NCBI GenBank assembly: GCA_035765415.1
Contig: DASTXR010000133.1
Span: forward strand, 62,001-126,000
Direction of reading: 5' to 3'
Source of the DNA: CADEED01 sp035765415
GTDB lineage: Bacteria; Pseudomonadota; Gammaproteobacteria; Steroidobacterales; Steroidobacteraceae
Length of the DNA stretch: 64,000 nucleotides
Of the stretch, positions 1 through 7,984 are shown piece by piece. A program made the position numbers and the translations under genes. Under the pieces are notes generated by a model. The model searched no databases. It was not told the DNA's origin and worked only from the letters and a program-made list of their open reading frames with translations. Numbering within the stretch: the first letter of the stretch is position 1; each line of letters opens with the position of its first letter.

Positions 1-110
1 AAAACCGACGGACCGGCAATCAGCTTGCGAACTTCGTGCTGACTCTTGCCGCAGAAGGAGCAGTACAACAATTTGCCATCGTCGTGCCGTCCGCGAGTGT
101 CCTCGGTCAT
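1..110 (-). CDS. clpX: ClpX N-terminus (partial, cut by window edge)
   Basis: About 36 N-terminal residues are present, read leftward from an ATG at 110. They contain the start of the ClpX zinc-binding domain: a CSFCGKS motif preceded by a short acidic-basic leader and followed by VRKLIAGP. ClpX is the AAA+ unfoldase that feeds substrates to ClpP, and the gene lies directly downstream of clpP as in most gammaproteobacteria. The 177-nt gap to clpP has AT-rich patches on the minus strand (TATATA near 165-170, TATAAA near 213-218) that could give clpX its own promoter. The AAA+ module lies outside the window. Confidence 0.93.
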   Translation of the reverse strand, partial: MTEDTRGRHDDGKLLYCSFCGKSQHEVRKLIAGPSV

Positions 111-287
111 CGTCGCTCCGTGTAACGCTCGTGGGCGCATGCGCTCGAGCTTTGGGAATCTATATATCACGCCTCTTCCGCGGAACCCAAGGGGCTCGCT
201 GGCGGAAGCCGTTGTTTATACGGGATTTGTCGAGAACTGCGAGGCGGCTCGCAAATGCCGGCCGCACATGACCGATAACGGGAAACT

Positions 288-911
288 TTAGGACGCGGGC
301 GGTGTAGGAGTGGCGACTCGTTTGTCGAGCAACTTATCTACAAGCCCGTAAGCAACCGCCTCAGTCGGGCTCATGAAATTGTCGCGTTCGGAATCCTGCT
401 TGATCTTGTCCACGGTCTGGCCCGTGTGTCGCGCCAGGATCTCGTTCAAGCGCTCGCGAATCTTGAGGATTTCCTGGGCCTGGATGTGGATATCGCTGGC
501 CTGGCCCTGATAACCGCCCGACGGCTGGTGAATCATGGCGCGCGAATTCGGCAGCATGAAGCGTTTGCCCTTGGCGCCACCGGCGAGCAGGACCGCCCCC
601 ATGGAGGCCGCCATGCCGATGCAGATGGTGCTGACGTCGGGCTTGATGAACTGCATGGTGTCGTAGATGGCCAGGCCCGCGCTCACCGACCCGCCCGGCG
701 AATTGATGTACAGCGCGATGTCCTTCTCGGGGTTCTCCGACTCGAGGAACAGGAGCTGCGCGACGATGACATTGGCCATGTAGTCCTCGACCGGACCCAC
801 GGCGAACACCACGCGCTCCTTGAGCAGGCGCGAATAGATGTCGTACGAGCGCTCACCGCGAGCGGTCTGCTCCACGACAATCGGCACCAGGTTCAATGCG
901 CGTTCATTCAT
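288..911 (-). CDS. clpP: ATP-dependent Clp protease proteolytic subunit ClpP
   Basis: The product is 207 aa, the normal ClpP length. The serine-protease triad is recognisable: Ser103 in GMAASMGA and His128 in AMIHQPSGG, with the Asp expected further on. ClpP forms the double-heptamer chamber that degrades proteins unfolded by ClpX or ClpA in the cytoplasm. It lies between tig upstream (18-nt gap) and clpX downstream, the conserved trigger factor-ClpP-ClpX order, so co-transcription with tig is likely. The start at 911 (MNERALNLVP) fits family starts. Confidence 0.97.
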   Translation of the reverse strand: MNERALNLVPIVVEQTARGERSYDIYSRLLKERVVFAVGPVEDYMANVIVAQLLFLESENPEKDIALYINSPGGSVSAGLAIYDTMQFIKPDVSTICIGMAASMGAVLLAGGAKGKRFMLPNSRAMIHQPSGGYQGQASDIHIQAQEILKIRERLNEILARHTGQTVDKIKQDSERDNFMSPTEAVAYGLVDKLLDKRVATPTPPAS

Positions 912-929
912 CGTCTTCTCCTAATTGCT

Positions 930-2234
930 TCAGGCGTCGGCCTGGCCGAACTGGGTGAGTTCGGCGAAAGTCGCGGGCTTGTCGACTACCTTCGCCTGGC
1001 CCAGCACCCATTCGATGGCCTGGGTCTCGAGTACCTGCGACTCGATTTGACGCATCATGTCCGCATTCTGCAAGTAGGCGCGTCGCACTTCATCAGGGTT
1101 TGAATACGACGCCGCCAGTTCGTTCAACTTTTCCTGGACGGCTTCGCGACTCACCTTGAGGTTGGCGCTGCGCACGAGCTCGCTCATCAGCAGGCCGAGC
1201 GCCACGCGGCGCCGGGCCGGCTGTTCGAAGGGATCGCGCGGCGGGAGTTGTTTGGCGTCTTTCACGCCCGCGCGGCGCAGCATTTCCACCTGCAATTCCT
1301 GGATCTGCTCTTCGACCATCTGGCGCGGCAGCTCGAGCGGATTCTGGGTGAACAGGCCTTCGAGCACCTGGGCACGCACCTTCTGGCGAACGGCCTCGTT
1401 GAGTTCGCGCTCCATGTTGGCGCGCACTTCGGCGCGCAGCGTTTCGAGGCTGCCATCGGCGATGCCGAAACCCTTGGCGAACGCTTCGTCGAGCGGCGCC
1501 GGCACCTGCTCTTCCACCTTCACGATCTTGACGCTGAACGTGGCGGTCTTGTTGGCGAGCTTCTTGTTGGTGTGATCGGCCGAGAAGGTGGCATTGAATT
1601 CGCGCGTATCGCCGGCACTGGCGCCGAGCAAAGCGTCTTCGAATTCCTTCATTACCTGGTTGGCGCCAATGACGATGGGCACGGCCTCACCGCTGCCGCC
1701 GTCGAATTCGGCGCCGTCGATCTTGCCGACGAAGTCGACGACGACCCGATCGGTGGCGGCGGCCGCGCGCGCGACTTCGTTGAACGCCGGGCGCTGCTTG
1801 CGCAGCGTGTCGATCATGGCGTCGAGATCCTTGTCGGCGACATCGGCCACCGGGCGCGTGATGACCAGGTCAGCCACCGGTTTCAGCTTCACTTCGGGCA
1901 GCACTTCGAACACGGCCGCGTACTTGAGGTCGGCGCCCGGGTCCATCGCGATGGGTTCGATGCGCGGGCCACCCGCGGGGTTGAGCTTCTCGCGAGCGAC
2001 GGCTTCGGAGAACGACGCGCGCATGAGATCGTTGATGACCTCACCGTGCACCTGCTCACCGTACTGCTGGCGGATTACCGCAATCGGCGCCTTGCCGGGC
2101 CGGAAGCCCTTGAGCCGCGCCGTGCGCGAGATCTTGTTCAGGCGTTGCGACACTTCGCCGTCGATCTGCGCCGCGGGAATCGCGACTTCTAGGCGACGTT
2201 CGAGCCCGCCCGTGGCGGTCAGAGAAACCTGCAT
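930..2234 (-). CDS. tig: Trigger factor (ribosome-associated chaperone and PPIase)
   Basis: The product is 434 aa. The ribosome-binding signature is visible in the first 50 residues (KGFRPGKAP, a variant of the GFRxGKxP loop). An FKBP-like PPIase domain with VVDFVGKIDGAEFDGG follows, then a long helical C-terminal chaperone domain. I chose the ATG at 2234 (MQVSLTATGG) rather than an in-frame one 18 nt upstream, because AAGGAA lies at proper spacing before it and family members begin this way. Trigger factor binds nascent chains at the ribosome exit tunnel. The gene precedes clpP and follows tRNA-Leu on the same strand. Confidence 0.96.
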   Translation of the reverse strand: MQVSLTATGGLERRLEVAIPAAQIDGEVSQRLNKISRTARLKGFRPGKAPIAVIRQQYGEQVHGEVINDLMRASFSEAVAREKLNPAGGPRIEPIAMDPGADLKYAAVFEVLPEVKLKPVADLVITRPVADVADKDLDAMIDTLRKQRPAFNEVARAAAATDRVVVDFVGKIDGAEFDGGSGEAVPIVIGANQVMKEFEDALLGASAGDTREFNATFSADHTNKKLANKTATFSVKIVKVEEQVPAPLDEAFAKGFGIADGSLETLRAEVRANMERELNEAVRQKVRAQVLEGLFTQNPLELPRQMVEEQIQELQVEMLRRAGVKDAKQLPPRDPFEQPARRRVALGLLMSELVRSANLKVSREAVQEKLNELAASYSNPDEVRRAYLQNADMMRQIESQVLETQAIEWVLGQAKVVDKPATFAELTQFGQADA

Positions 2235-2271
2235 ATCAATTCCTTTCGTCAAACTTGTTCACGCAGGCGAG

Positions 2272-2356
2272 TGGTGCGAAAGGAGAGACTCGAACTCTCA
2301 CGGGTTACCCCACTGGAACCTAAATCCAGCGCGTCTACCAGTTCCGCCACTTTCGC
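2272..2356 (-). tRNA. tRNA-Leu (anticodon TAG)
   Basis: The minus strand folds as an 85-nt class II tRNA with a 7-bp acceptor starting GCGAAAG, a D-arm, an anticodon arm CTGGA-TTTAGGT-TCCAG giving anticodon UAG, a long variable arm, the T-loop GTTCGAGTC and an encoded CCA. It sits just upstream of tig on the same strand, a common arrangement in Pseudomonas-like genomes. Confidence 0.97.
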
Positions 2357-2402
2357 CCGGCCCGTATTGCCTAAAAATGGCGGCCACGCGCGAGGGGCGC
2401 GG

Positions 2403-2408
2403 ATTATA
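2403..2408 (-). promoter_or_regulatory. -10 element of the tRNA-Leu promoter
   Basis: A perfect TATAAT on the minus strand, about 47 nt before the tRNA 5' end, is followed directly by the GC-rich stretch CCGCGCCCC, typical of stringently controlled stable-RNA promoters. No convincing -35 is visible 16-18 nt upstream. Confidence 0.6.
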
Positions 2409-2502
2409 GCGAAACCGGCTCGCGGGACCTACGCGTTGCGCGCCGGGCGCGGGTTTTCCGGGATTTGGCTATGCTCCGGCGCCTCGGGAGGAGGGACATA
2501 AG

Positions 2503-2874
2503 ATGGGCCAATTGGGAAATCTCGCCGTGGTGGGGCTTCTGACCCTCGCATCCGGCCTGCTCGACGCCCGCGGCTTCGTCTACGCGTCGCGCGCCTGGCC
2601 GGCGGGCCAGCTGGACCTGAAGATCGCCCTGGCATCCCTGGCCGCATTCTGCGGTGGGGTCACGGCCTACATCATCGCCATCCGGTTCATGCAGAACGCC
2701 GGGATCATGAGCGTCACGCTGCAATCCGGTATCTGGTTCGTCATCACCGCGGTCGGCATTTCGGCCATGGACGGCACCATCGTGCAATGGACGCGCAGTC
2801 AGCAGGTGGTCGGCATCGGAGTGGCGTTGGCCCTGGGCTGGCTCATCACCACTACGCGTGGGGCGGAAGGCTGA
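2503..2874 (+). CDS. Small four-helix membrane protein, SMR/EamA-like
   Basis: The product is 123 aa with four hydrophobic stretches (roughly residues 5-25, 38-60, 66-88, 98-116), the size and topology of a small multidrug-resistance subunit or half of an EamA transporter. I do not see the conserved membrane-embedded Glu of EmrE-type pumps, so drug export should not be assumed. The ATG at 2503 follows a strong GGAGG Shine-Dalgarno. The gene is 21 nt upstream of the Trm112-like gene on the same strand. Function unknown. Confidence 0.7.
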   Translation: MGQLGNLAVVGLLTLASGLLDARGFVYASRAWPAGQLDLKIALASLAAFCGGVTAYIIAIRFMQNAGIMSVTLQSGIWFVITAVGISAMDGTIVQWTRSQQVVGIGVALALGWLITTTRGAEG

Positions 2875-2895
2875 ACAAAGAACTATCCTTCGCCC

Positions 2896-3093
2896 ATGGA
2901 TTCAAGACTCATTGAAATGCTCGCCTGCCCGGTGTCGAAGGCGCCGGTGTTCTTTTCGGAAGCCCGCCAGCTGATCGTCTGTCCGACGAGCAAGCTCGCC
3001 TACCCGATCAAGGATGGCATCCCGGCCATGCTTCCCGAAGACGCCATCAAGCTCGACGACGGCGACCCGCTGCTGGCGCAGAAGGCGACCTGA
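2896..3093 (+). CDS. Trm112-like small protein (YcaR family)
   Basis: The product is 65 aa. It has the family N-terminus (LIEMLACPVSK) and the characteristic LAYPIKDGIPAML segment. Eukaryotic Trm112 activates several SAM methyltransferases; bacterial YcaR relatives are poorly characterised. Of the zinc-type cysteine pairs of E. coli YcaR, the first here reads CPVS, so its second Cys is a Ser, and metal binding may be lost. The 3' end lies 17 nt from the 3' end of a methyltransferase-kinase gene on the other strand. Confidence 0.85.
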   Translation: MDSRLIEMLACPVSKAPVFFSEARQLIVCPTSKLAYPIKDGIPAMLPEDAIKLDDGDPLLAQKAT

Positions 3094-3110
3094 ACGCCGT
3101 TCGCGCGCCC

Positions 3111-4484
3111 TCAGTCCGGGGAACTGCCCGGCGAGGCACTGCTCTCGTAGAACTTGAGTAGCTTGCGCTCGACGCGCTCGAAGTCGTTGAAGTGCGCGAG
3201 CTTGCGCAGATCGCGCGACCCCCGCCCTAACAATCCGAACTTGAGCGCGAGCCCGATGAACGGGTTCTGCGGCCGCTCGGTGAAAGGTATCTGGTTGAAG
3301 TCGAACAGCCTGGGCCTGCCGTCCTTGCGATCCACCATCACGTTCATCGCGTGCAGGTCGATGTCGTAGAGCTTCGCGTCGTGGCTCAGCGTCACGAGCT
3401 CGGTGAGGTCTTCCATGAAGCGCGGCGAGATGAAGTCCGCATGGTTGCGCTGTGCGAAGTAGTACACCTCGCCGTCGAGCAATTCCTGCAGGGACATCTG
3501 GAATCCCGGCTCGACCACGAAACCCAGCGGCTCGGCCACGTACTTCGCCATGCCGCGCGCTTCGAAGAACGCACGGTTGCGCAGATGCTCGAACTCGGCC
3601 AGCGGCAACTTGTGCTTGCGCGCATGGTTGGCGATGGCCGCGGGTTTGTACACCTTGAGGCCGACCTCGCGGCCCTGCCAGCGCGCGCGATAAACGATCG
3701 AGCGCTTGCCCTCGCCGAGTTTTTCGGTGACCTGCAGGCCGGCGTACTTCGTGTTCTCGAGCTTGATCGCGAGACTGCCCGGATCGACGTGCCCGGCTTC
3801 CGCCAGCACCACCCACTTGTCGGATATCCAGCGACGCACCGCGATGATCTTGTGAACGCGCAAACCCGCGTCTTCGAACTCGGCCTTCATGCTCTTCACC
3901 GAAACCCGTTCGAAAGGCCGCTTGGTGAGGCCCAGCAGGCTTGTCACTTTCCAGACGCCATAGCGAAAGGAATACCGGTGCCGGTAATCGGCGATCACCC
4001 ACTGGCGCGATACGCGGCCGAACTCGCGCAGCATGCGCCGGCGCGTCTCGCCGTCGACATGGAACAGGAACCGGATGCTCATGACGCAGTCCGCCGATTT
4101 GGTGCGGAACGGCAGCGCCTCGGCATCGGCACGCACGTACCCGGCGATGTTGGCGTGTTGTACGGCCGGCAGCTTCGCGGCCTGCTGCATCATCTCGACG
4201 GATATGTCGCTGCCCACCACCTGGTAGCCCGCGCGCGCGAGATTGCCGGTGAACCGGCCGGTGCCGCAGGGCAGATCGATGATGGTCCGCACGTTCGAGG
4301 TGAGCGCCAGCGCCTTCCGGATCGCGTTCCACTTGCGCGCGTTGCGTCGCTGGCGCCTCGGCGTGCGGAAACGATGCTCGTCGTAGTCGGCCGCAACGTC
4401 GGCGCTTTGATAGAACTGTTTTTTGTAAGCGTAGCCGTGCGCCTTCGGCTTCGAAGGATCATCACGAGATGGTTGTTTGGCCAT
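3111..4484 (-). CDS. SAM methyltransferase fused to a kinase-like domain
   Basis: The product is 457 aa with two parts. Residues about 40-230 form a class I SAM methyltransferase with motif I IIDLPCGTGRFTGNL and an acidic GSDIS at the end of strand 2. Residues about 245-450 resemble a small kinase of the LPS-kinase/RIO-like fold: a glycine-rich LGEGKRSIVYRA, a Lys in GLKVYKP, a catalytic-loop-like DIDLHAMNVMV and DFN in LFDFNQI replacing DFG. LPS core kinases use the same kind of loop, so cell-envelope modification is possible but not shown. No signal peptide is seen. The gene converges on the Trm112-like gene, which may be functionally relevant. Substrate unknown. Confidence 0.75.
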   Translation of the reverse strand: MAKQPSRDDPSKPKAHGYAYKKQFYQSADVAADYDEHRFRTPRRQRRNARKWNAIRKALALTSNVRTIIDLPCGTGRFTGNLARAGYQVVGSDISVEMMQQAAKLPAVQHANIAGYVRADAEALPFRTKSADCVMSIRFLFHVDGETRRRMLREFGRVSRQWVIADYRHRYSFRYGVWKVTSLLGLTKRPFERVSVKSMKAEFEDAGLRVHKIIAVRRWISDKWVVLAEAGHVDPGSLAIKLENTKYAGLQVTEKLGEGKRSIVYRARWQGREVGLKVYKPAAIANHARKHKLPLAEFEHLRNRAFFEARGMAKYVAEPLGFVVEPGFQMSLQELLDGEVYYFAQRNHADFISPRFMEDLTELVTLSHDAKLYDIDLHAMNVMVDRKDGRPRLFDFNQIPFTERPQNPFIGLALKFGLLGRGSRDLRKLAHFNDFERVERKLLKFYESSASPGSSPD

Positions 4485-4530
4485 CGGCGGAATTTAACCT
4501 GCCGCCTCAGGACTGCGTGCGCGAAATAAG

Positions 4531-4606
4531 TGGTGGGGCGTGTAGGGGTCGAACCTACGACCTACTGATTAAGAGTCAGCTGCTCTACCAACTGAGCTAA
4601 CGCCCC
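4531..4606 (-). tRNA. tRNA-Lys (anticodon CTT)
   Basis: A 76-nt cloverleaf on the minus strand: acceptor GGGGCGT paired with ACGCCCC, D-arm TAGCTCAGTTGGTAGAGCA, anticodon loop CTCTTAA giving CUU, T-arm with GGTTCGAACCC, and an encoded CCA. It stands alone. A candidate -10 (TACAGT, minus strand, 4623-4628) is followed by CGCGCCCCC. Confidence 0.97.
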
Positions 4607-4861
4607 ATATTTCGGGGGCGCGACTGTACCAGAGTGAAAAGCGGAAGCCTACGAAGTTTCTGAAGCTGCGAATCGACGCGTAGTCGCATGCGACCTCGTA
4701 CGCGAACGGGCTCGCGCGAAACCTGAGGACCGCGGTCAAGCCGTATATATATGTAAGAGCCTGCACCAGCCGATCCCGCGAAACGCTGGCGCAAACCGAT
4801 CAACTACGATAAAAAGCAATCAAACTCGATCGAACTGAAGAACGGCGAAGGCAGGGGGCCC
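4607..4861. other. Intergenic region upstream of the rhamnogalacturonan locus
   Basis: There is no convincing gene in this stretch between tRNA-Lys and the pectin genes. It holds the tRNA-Lys promoter on the left. On the plus strand there is an AT-rich patch (TATATATAT near 4743-4751) and a further low-GC run around 4800-4830, which are the most likely places for the locus promoter. I could not define a -35/-10 pair or an operator with confidence. Confidence 0.5.
4623..4628 (-). promoter_or_regulatory. Candidate -10 element of the tRNA-Lys promoter
   Basis: The minus strand reads TACAGT about 17 nt before the tRNA 5' end, followed by CGCGCCCCC, the same discriminator-like sequence as at the other two tRNA promoters here. 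The -35 is unclear. Confidence 0.4.
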
Positions 4862-4927
4862 ATGAAAATTTTCGTCGACGGCCCGTGCCGGGCCCGCAAC
4901 CGTGGCGCGAGCGCCAGCCACTCATGA
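4862..4927 (+). CDS. Possible 21-codon leader ORF coupled to the esterase
   Basis: An ATG at 4862 is preceded by a strong Shine-Dalgarno (CAGGGGG, about 4 nt spacing) and opens a 21-codon frame beginning MKIFVDGP. Its TGA overlaps the esterase start as ATGA (4924-4927). The esterase ATG itself has no good ribosome-binding site, so translational coupling through this short ORF is plausible. The peptide matches nothing I recognise; the arrangement could also reflect a sequencing frameshift near the esterase start. Confidence 0.4.
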   Translation: MKIFVDGPCRARNRGASASHS

Positions 4928-6072
4928 AGGGATTCCCGGTGCTTTTCAGCAGCTTACTGCTGTCGTCGAGCACGCTTGGAGCCACCCCTCCTCTCGATTT
5001 CGATTTCAGCCAGGGCGGCAATGCGGCCGGCCGACCGGTGTACGACCCGGATCGGGGTTTCGGTTACGAAGCCTCGGCCCCCTCGCGGTTCTCGGTGCGA
5101 GTGCCCGAAGGCAACTACCGCGTGACGCTGCGCTTCGACGGTTCACGCAAGCGAACGCACGCGCGCGTGCTGGCGGAGCAACGCCGCGTGATGCTCGAAG
5201 ATGTCACTGTCGGCAAGCCGGTCGAGCACAACATCGTCGTGAATGTTCGAACCGCGGAGCTGGCGCCGCTGCCCGCAAACGCCACCGGTAGCACGAGGGT
5301 CGCGCTGAAGCCGCGCGAACTCGGAAGCGCGACATGGGATGACAAACTCACGCTGGAGATCGTGGGGGACGCCACATTGCGTTCGCTGCGCATTGCGCCC
5401 GCCGATTTACCCACGCTGTATCTCGCCGGAGACTCGACCGTCACGGATCAGGGGGTCGCGCCGAGCGCAAGCTGGGGCCAGATGCTGCCGCACTACTTCG
5501 CGCCGGACATTGCCATCGCCAACCATGCGGAATCCGGCGAGACGTTGAAATCGTTCGTCACCGAGCTGCGCCTGGACAAACTGCTGTCGACGCTCAGGCA
5601 GGGCGACTGGGTCATGATCCAGTTCGGCCACAACGACCAGAAGGTGCAGTGGCCGCAGACCTACGCCGAGGCGGCGACTACCTACCGCTCCTGGCTGCGT
5701 ACCTACATCGCCGAAGTTCGCCGACGCGGCGCCACTCCGCTGCTCGTCACTTCACCCGAACGCCGCAACTTCGATGCGCAGGGGCGCATCGTGCCCAGCC
5801 TCGGCGATTACCCCGACGCCGTACGCGCGGTAGCGCGCGAGGAAGGCGTGGCGCTCATCGATCTCAATCCGCTCAGCGTGCGCTATTACGAAAAACTCGG
5901 GCCGGACCTGGCGCCGCGCGCCTTCGCCGACGAAGGCCGTGACAAGACCCATCACAGCGAATACGGCGCCGAAGCGCTCGCCGGCATGGTCGTCGAAGGC
6001 CTGCGCGCCGCGAACCCTGCGCTCACCGCTGGCCTCGATCTCCACCTTCTTTCCGATTCACCGCGGGACTGA
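4924..6072 (+). CDS. Secreted SGNH esterase, rhamnogalacturonan acetylesterase-like
   Basis: The product is 382 aa with a signal peptide (MKGFPVLFSSLLLSSSTLGA). After about 140 residues of N-terminal beta-rich domain comes the SGNH esterase: block I LAGDSTVTDQ with the nucleophile Ser, block III QFGHNDQK, and the C-terminal DKTHHSEYG with the Asp/His pair. This matches rhamnogalacturonan acetylesterases (CE12-type), which remove acetyl groups from the RG-I backbone in the periplasm or outside the cell. It is the first gene of the pectin cluster, 5 nt before the GH51 gene. Start choice rests on the signal peptide and the ATGA overlap with the leader ORF. Confidence 0.85.
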   Translation: MKGFPVLFSSLLLSSSTLGATPPLDFDFSQGGNAAGRPVYDPDRGFGYEASAPSRFSVRVPEGNYRVTLRFDGSRKRTHARVLAEQRRVMLEDVTVGKPVEHNIVVNVRTAELAPLPANATGSTRVALKPRELGSATWDDKLTLEIVGDATLRSLRIAPADLPTLYLAGDSTVTDQGVAPSASWGQMLPHYFAPDIAIANHAESGETLKSFVTELRLDKLLSTLRQGDWVMIQFGHNDQKVQWPQTYAEAATTYRSWLRTYIAEVRRRGATPLLVTSPERRNFDAQGRIVPSLGDYPDAVRAVAREEGVALIDLNPLSVRYYEKLGPDLAPRAFADEGRDKTHHSEYGAEALAGMVVEGLRAANPALTAGLDLHLLSDSPRD

Positions 6073-6077
6073 ACTCC

Positions 6078-7643
6078 ATGACATTGCGGACCTCACTGCT
6101 CGGCGCGATCGCCAGCGCTTCCCTCATCGCAACCGCCGGGACTTGCGGCGCCGCGGAGCCGATCGGCATCACCGTGCGGGCCGACACACCCGGCGCCGTC
6201 ATCAACCCGGCTATCTACGGGCAGTTCGCCGAACACCTGGGGCGGCTGATCTACGAAGGCATCTGGGTCGGCGAAAAGTCTTCGATCCCGAACACGCGCG
6301 GCTATCGCAATGACGTCATCGCGGCGCTGAAGGAGCTCGGCGTGCCGGTGTTGCGCTGGCCCGGCGGCTGCTTCGCCGACGAATACAACTGGCGCGAAGG
6401 CATCGGCGCGCGCGAAACCCGGCCCCGCAAGGTCAATACGCACTGGGGCGGCGTGGTGGAAGACAACTCGTTCGGCACGCACGAGTTCATGGATTTCGCG
6501 GAGCTCATCGGCGCCGATGCATACGTGAACGCCAACGTGGGCACGGGCACGCCGCGCGAAATGGCCGAGTGGCTCGAGTACATGACCTCGGACAGCACCT
6601 CGACGCTGGCGGAACTGCGCCGCAAGAATGGCCGCAACCAGCCGTGGAAGGTGAAGTACTTCGCGATGGGCAACGAGACCTGGGGTTGTGGCGGCAACAT
6701 GCGGCCGGAGTACTACGCCGACCTGTATCGCCACTACATCACGTTCATGAAGGCGCCCGAGGGCGCGAGGCCGCTGCGCATCGCCAGCGGCGCGAACGGC
6801 AGCGGCCTGCCGTGGACCGAAGTGCTGATGCGCGAAGCCACGAAACACATGGACGCGATCAGCGTGCATTACTACACGCTGCCCACCGGCAAATGGGACG
6901 TGAAGGGCGCGGCCACGAAGTTCACCGAAGAGGAGTGGTGGGCGACGCTCGTGCGCACTTACCGCATGGAATGGATCGTCACCGAACACTCGAAGATCAT
7001 GGACAAGTACGACCCTGAAAAACGCGTCGGCCTGTATGTCGATGAATGGGGCACGTGGTACGACGTCGAGCCCGGCACCAATCCGGGCTTTCTCTACCAG
7101 CAGAACACGCTGCGCGATGCGGTGGTGGCGGCCGTGAACCTCAACATCTTTCACGACCACGCCGAGCGGGTGCGCATGACCAACATTGCGCAGGTCATCA
7201 ACGTGCTGCAGGCCATGATCCTCACCGACAAGGACAGGATGCTGCTGACGCCCACCTACCATGTGTTCCACATGTACAAGCCGTTCCGCGGCGCCACGCG
7301 ACTGCCCGTGGAGCTCGCTGCGCCGCGACACAAGCTGGGCGAAGTCAGCGCACCGACGCTCACCGCCTCGGCCGCGCGCGGCACGGACGGCAAGCTGCAC
7401 ATCGCGCTGGTGAACCTCGATCCGCGCGAGGCGGTCACGGCGAATCTCACGATCCCCGGCGCCGCACCGCGAAATTTCTCGGGAACGATTCTCACGGCGG
7501 CGGCGATGGACGCTCACAACACCTTCGACAAACCCGCCACCGTGAGGCCGGCCGCGTTCAGGGGTGCACGTGTGGCCCGGGGAACCGTCCGTGTCGAGAT
7601 GCCGGCTAAGTCCATCATCGTGTTGAGCGAGGGCGGCCAATGA
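6078..7643 (+). CDS. Alpha-L-arabinofuranosidase, GH51 family
   Basis: The product is 521 aa with a signal peptide (first ~25 residues). The TIM-barrel shows GH51 landmarks: LRWPGGCFADEYNW near the substrate pocket, the acid/base Glu in MGNETWGCGG and the nucleophile Glu in YVDEWGTWY. A C-terminal beta domain follows. The enzyme releases arabinose from arabinan or arabinogalactan side chains of RG-I. It is translationally coupled to the next gene by a 4-nt overlap (ATGA). The signal peptide suggests a periplasmic enzyme, whereas many bacterial GH51 enzymes are cytoplasmic. Confidence 0.92.
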   Translation: MTLRTSLLGAIASASLIATAGTCGAAEPIGITVRADTPGAVINPAIYGQFAEHLGRLIYEGIWVGEKSSIPNTRGYRNDVIAALKELGVPVLRWPGGCFADEYNWREGIGARETRPRKVNTHWGGVVEDNSFGTHEFMDFAELIGADAYVNANVGTGTPREMAEWLEYMTSDSTSTLAELRRKNGRNQPWKVKYFAMGNETWGCGGNMRPEYYADLYRHYITFMKAPEGARPLRIASGANGSGLPWTEVLMREATKHMDAISVHYYTLPTGKWDVKGAATKFTEEEWWATLVRTYRMEWIVTEHSKIMDKYDPEKRVGLYVDEWGTWYDVEPGTNPGFLYQQNTLRDAVVAAVNLNIFHDHAERVRMTNIAQVINVLQAMILTDKDRMLLTPTYHVFHMYKPFRGATRLPVELAAPRHKLGEVSAPTLTASAARGTDGKLHIALVNLDPREAVTANLTIPGAAPRNFSGTILTAAAMDAHNTFDKPATVRPAAFRGARVARGTVRVEMPAKSIIVLSEGGQ

Positions 7644-7951
7644 ACTACGCATTTCGCATGAAGCTCAAGCCCGGCGTGGTCGACGAGTACAAGCGCCGCC
7701 ACGACGAAATCTGGCCCGAGCTCGTGCAGGCATTGCGCGAAGCCGGCATCTACGATTATTCGATCTTTCTCGACGAGGAAGACTTGCATCTCTTCGCCGT
7801 CCTCAAGCTGCGCGACAACCACAAGCGCGAGCTCCTGCCCGGGCATCCGGTCATGCGCCGCTGGTGGGCGTACATGCAGGACCTGATGTACACGCAGCCG
7901 GACGGCCGGCCCAACGAGTGGCCGCTCAAGCCCCTCTTCCATCTCGAATAG
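7640..7951 (+). CDS. rhaM: L-rhamnose mutarotase
   Basis: The product is 103 aa, the family length. Typical RhaM segments are visible: FRMKLKPGVVDEYKRRHDE with the conserved His, the central YSIFLDEE and a C-terminal WPLKPLFHL. The enzyme interconverts alpha- and beta-L-rhamnose. Its location between arabinofuranosidase and GH105 genes fits processing of rhamnose released from RG-I. Its ATG overlaps the upstream stop codon. No rhamnose isomerase or kinase is present in this window, so the rest of rhamnose catabolism must lie elsewhere. Confidence 0.92.
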   Translation: MNYAFRMKLKPGVVDEYKRRHDEIWPELVQALREAGIYDYSIFLDEEDLHLFAVLKLRDNHKRELLPGHPVMRRWWAYMQDLMYTQPDGRPNEWPLKPLFHLE

Positions 7952-7984
7952 ATTCCATCTCGATCAGTCTCCAGGAGTTCTCTC

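Noticed and set aside
2503..2874. EmrE-type multidrug pump
   Set aside because: Size and helices fit, but the conserved membrane Glu in helix 1 is not visible, so only a generic membrane protein is reported.
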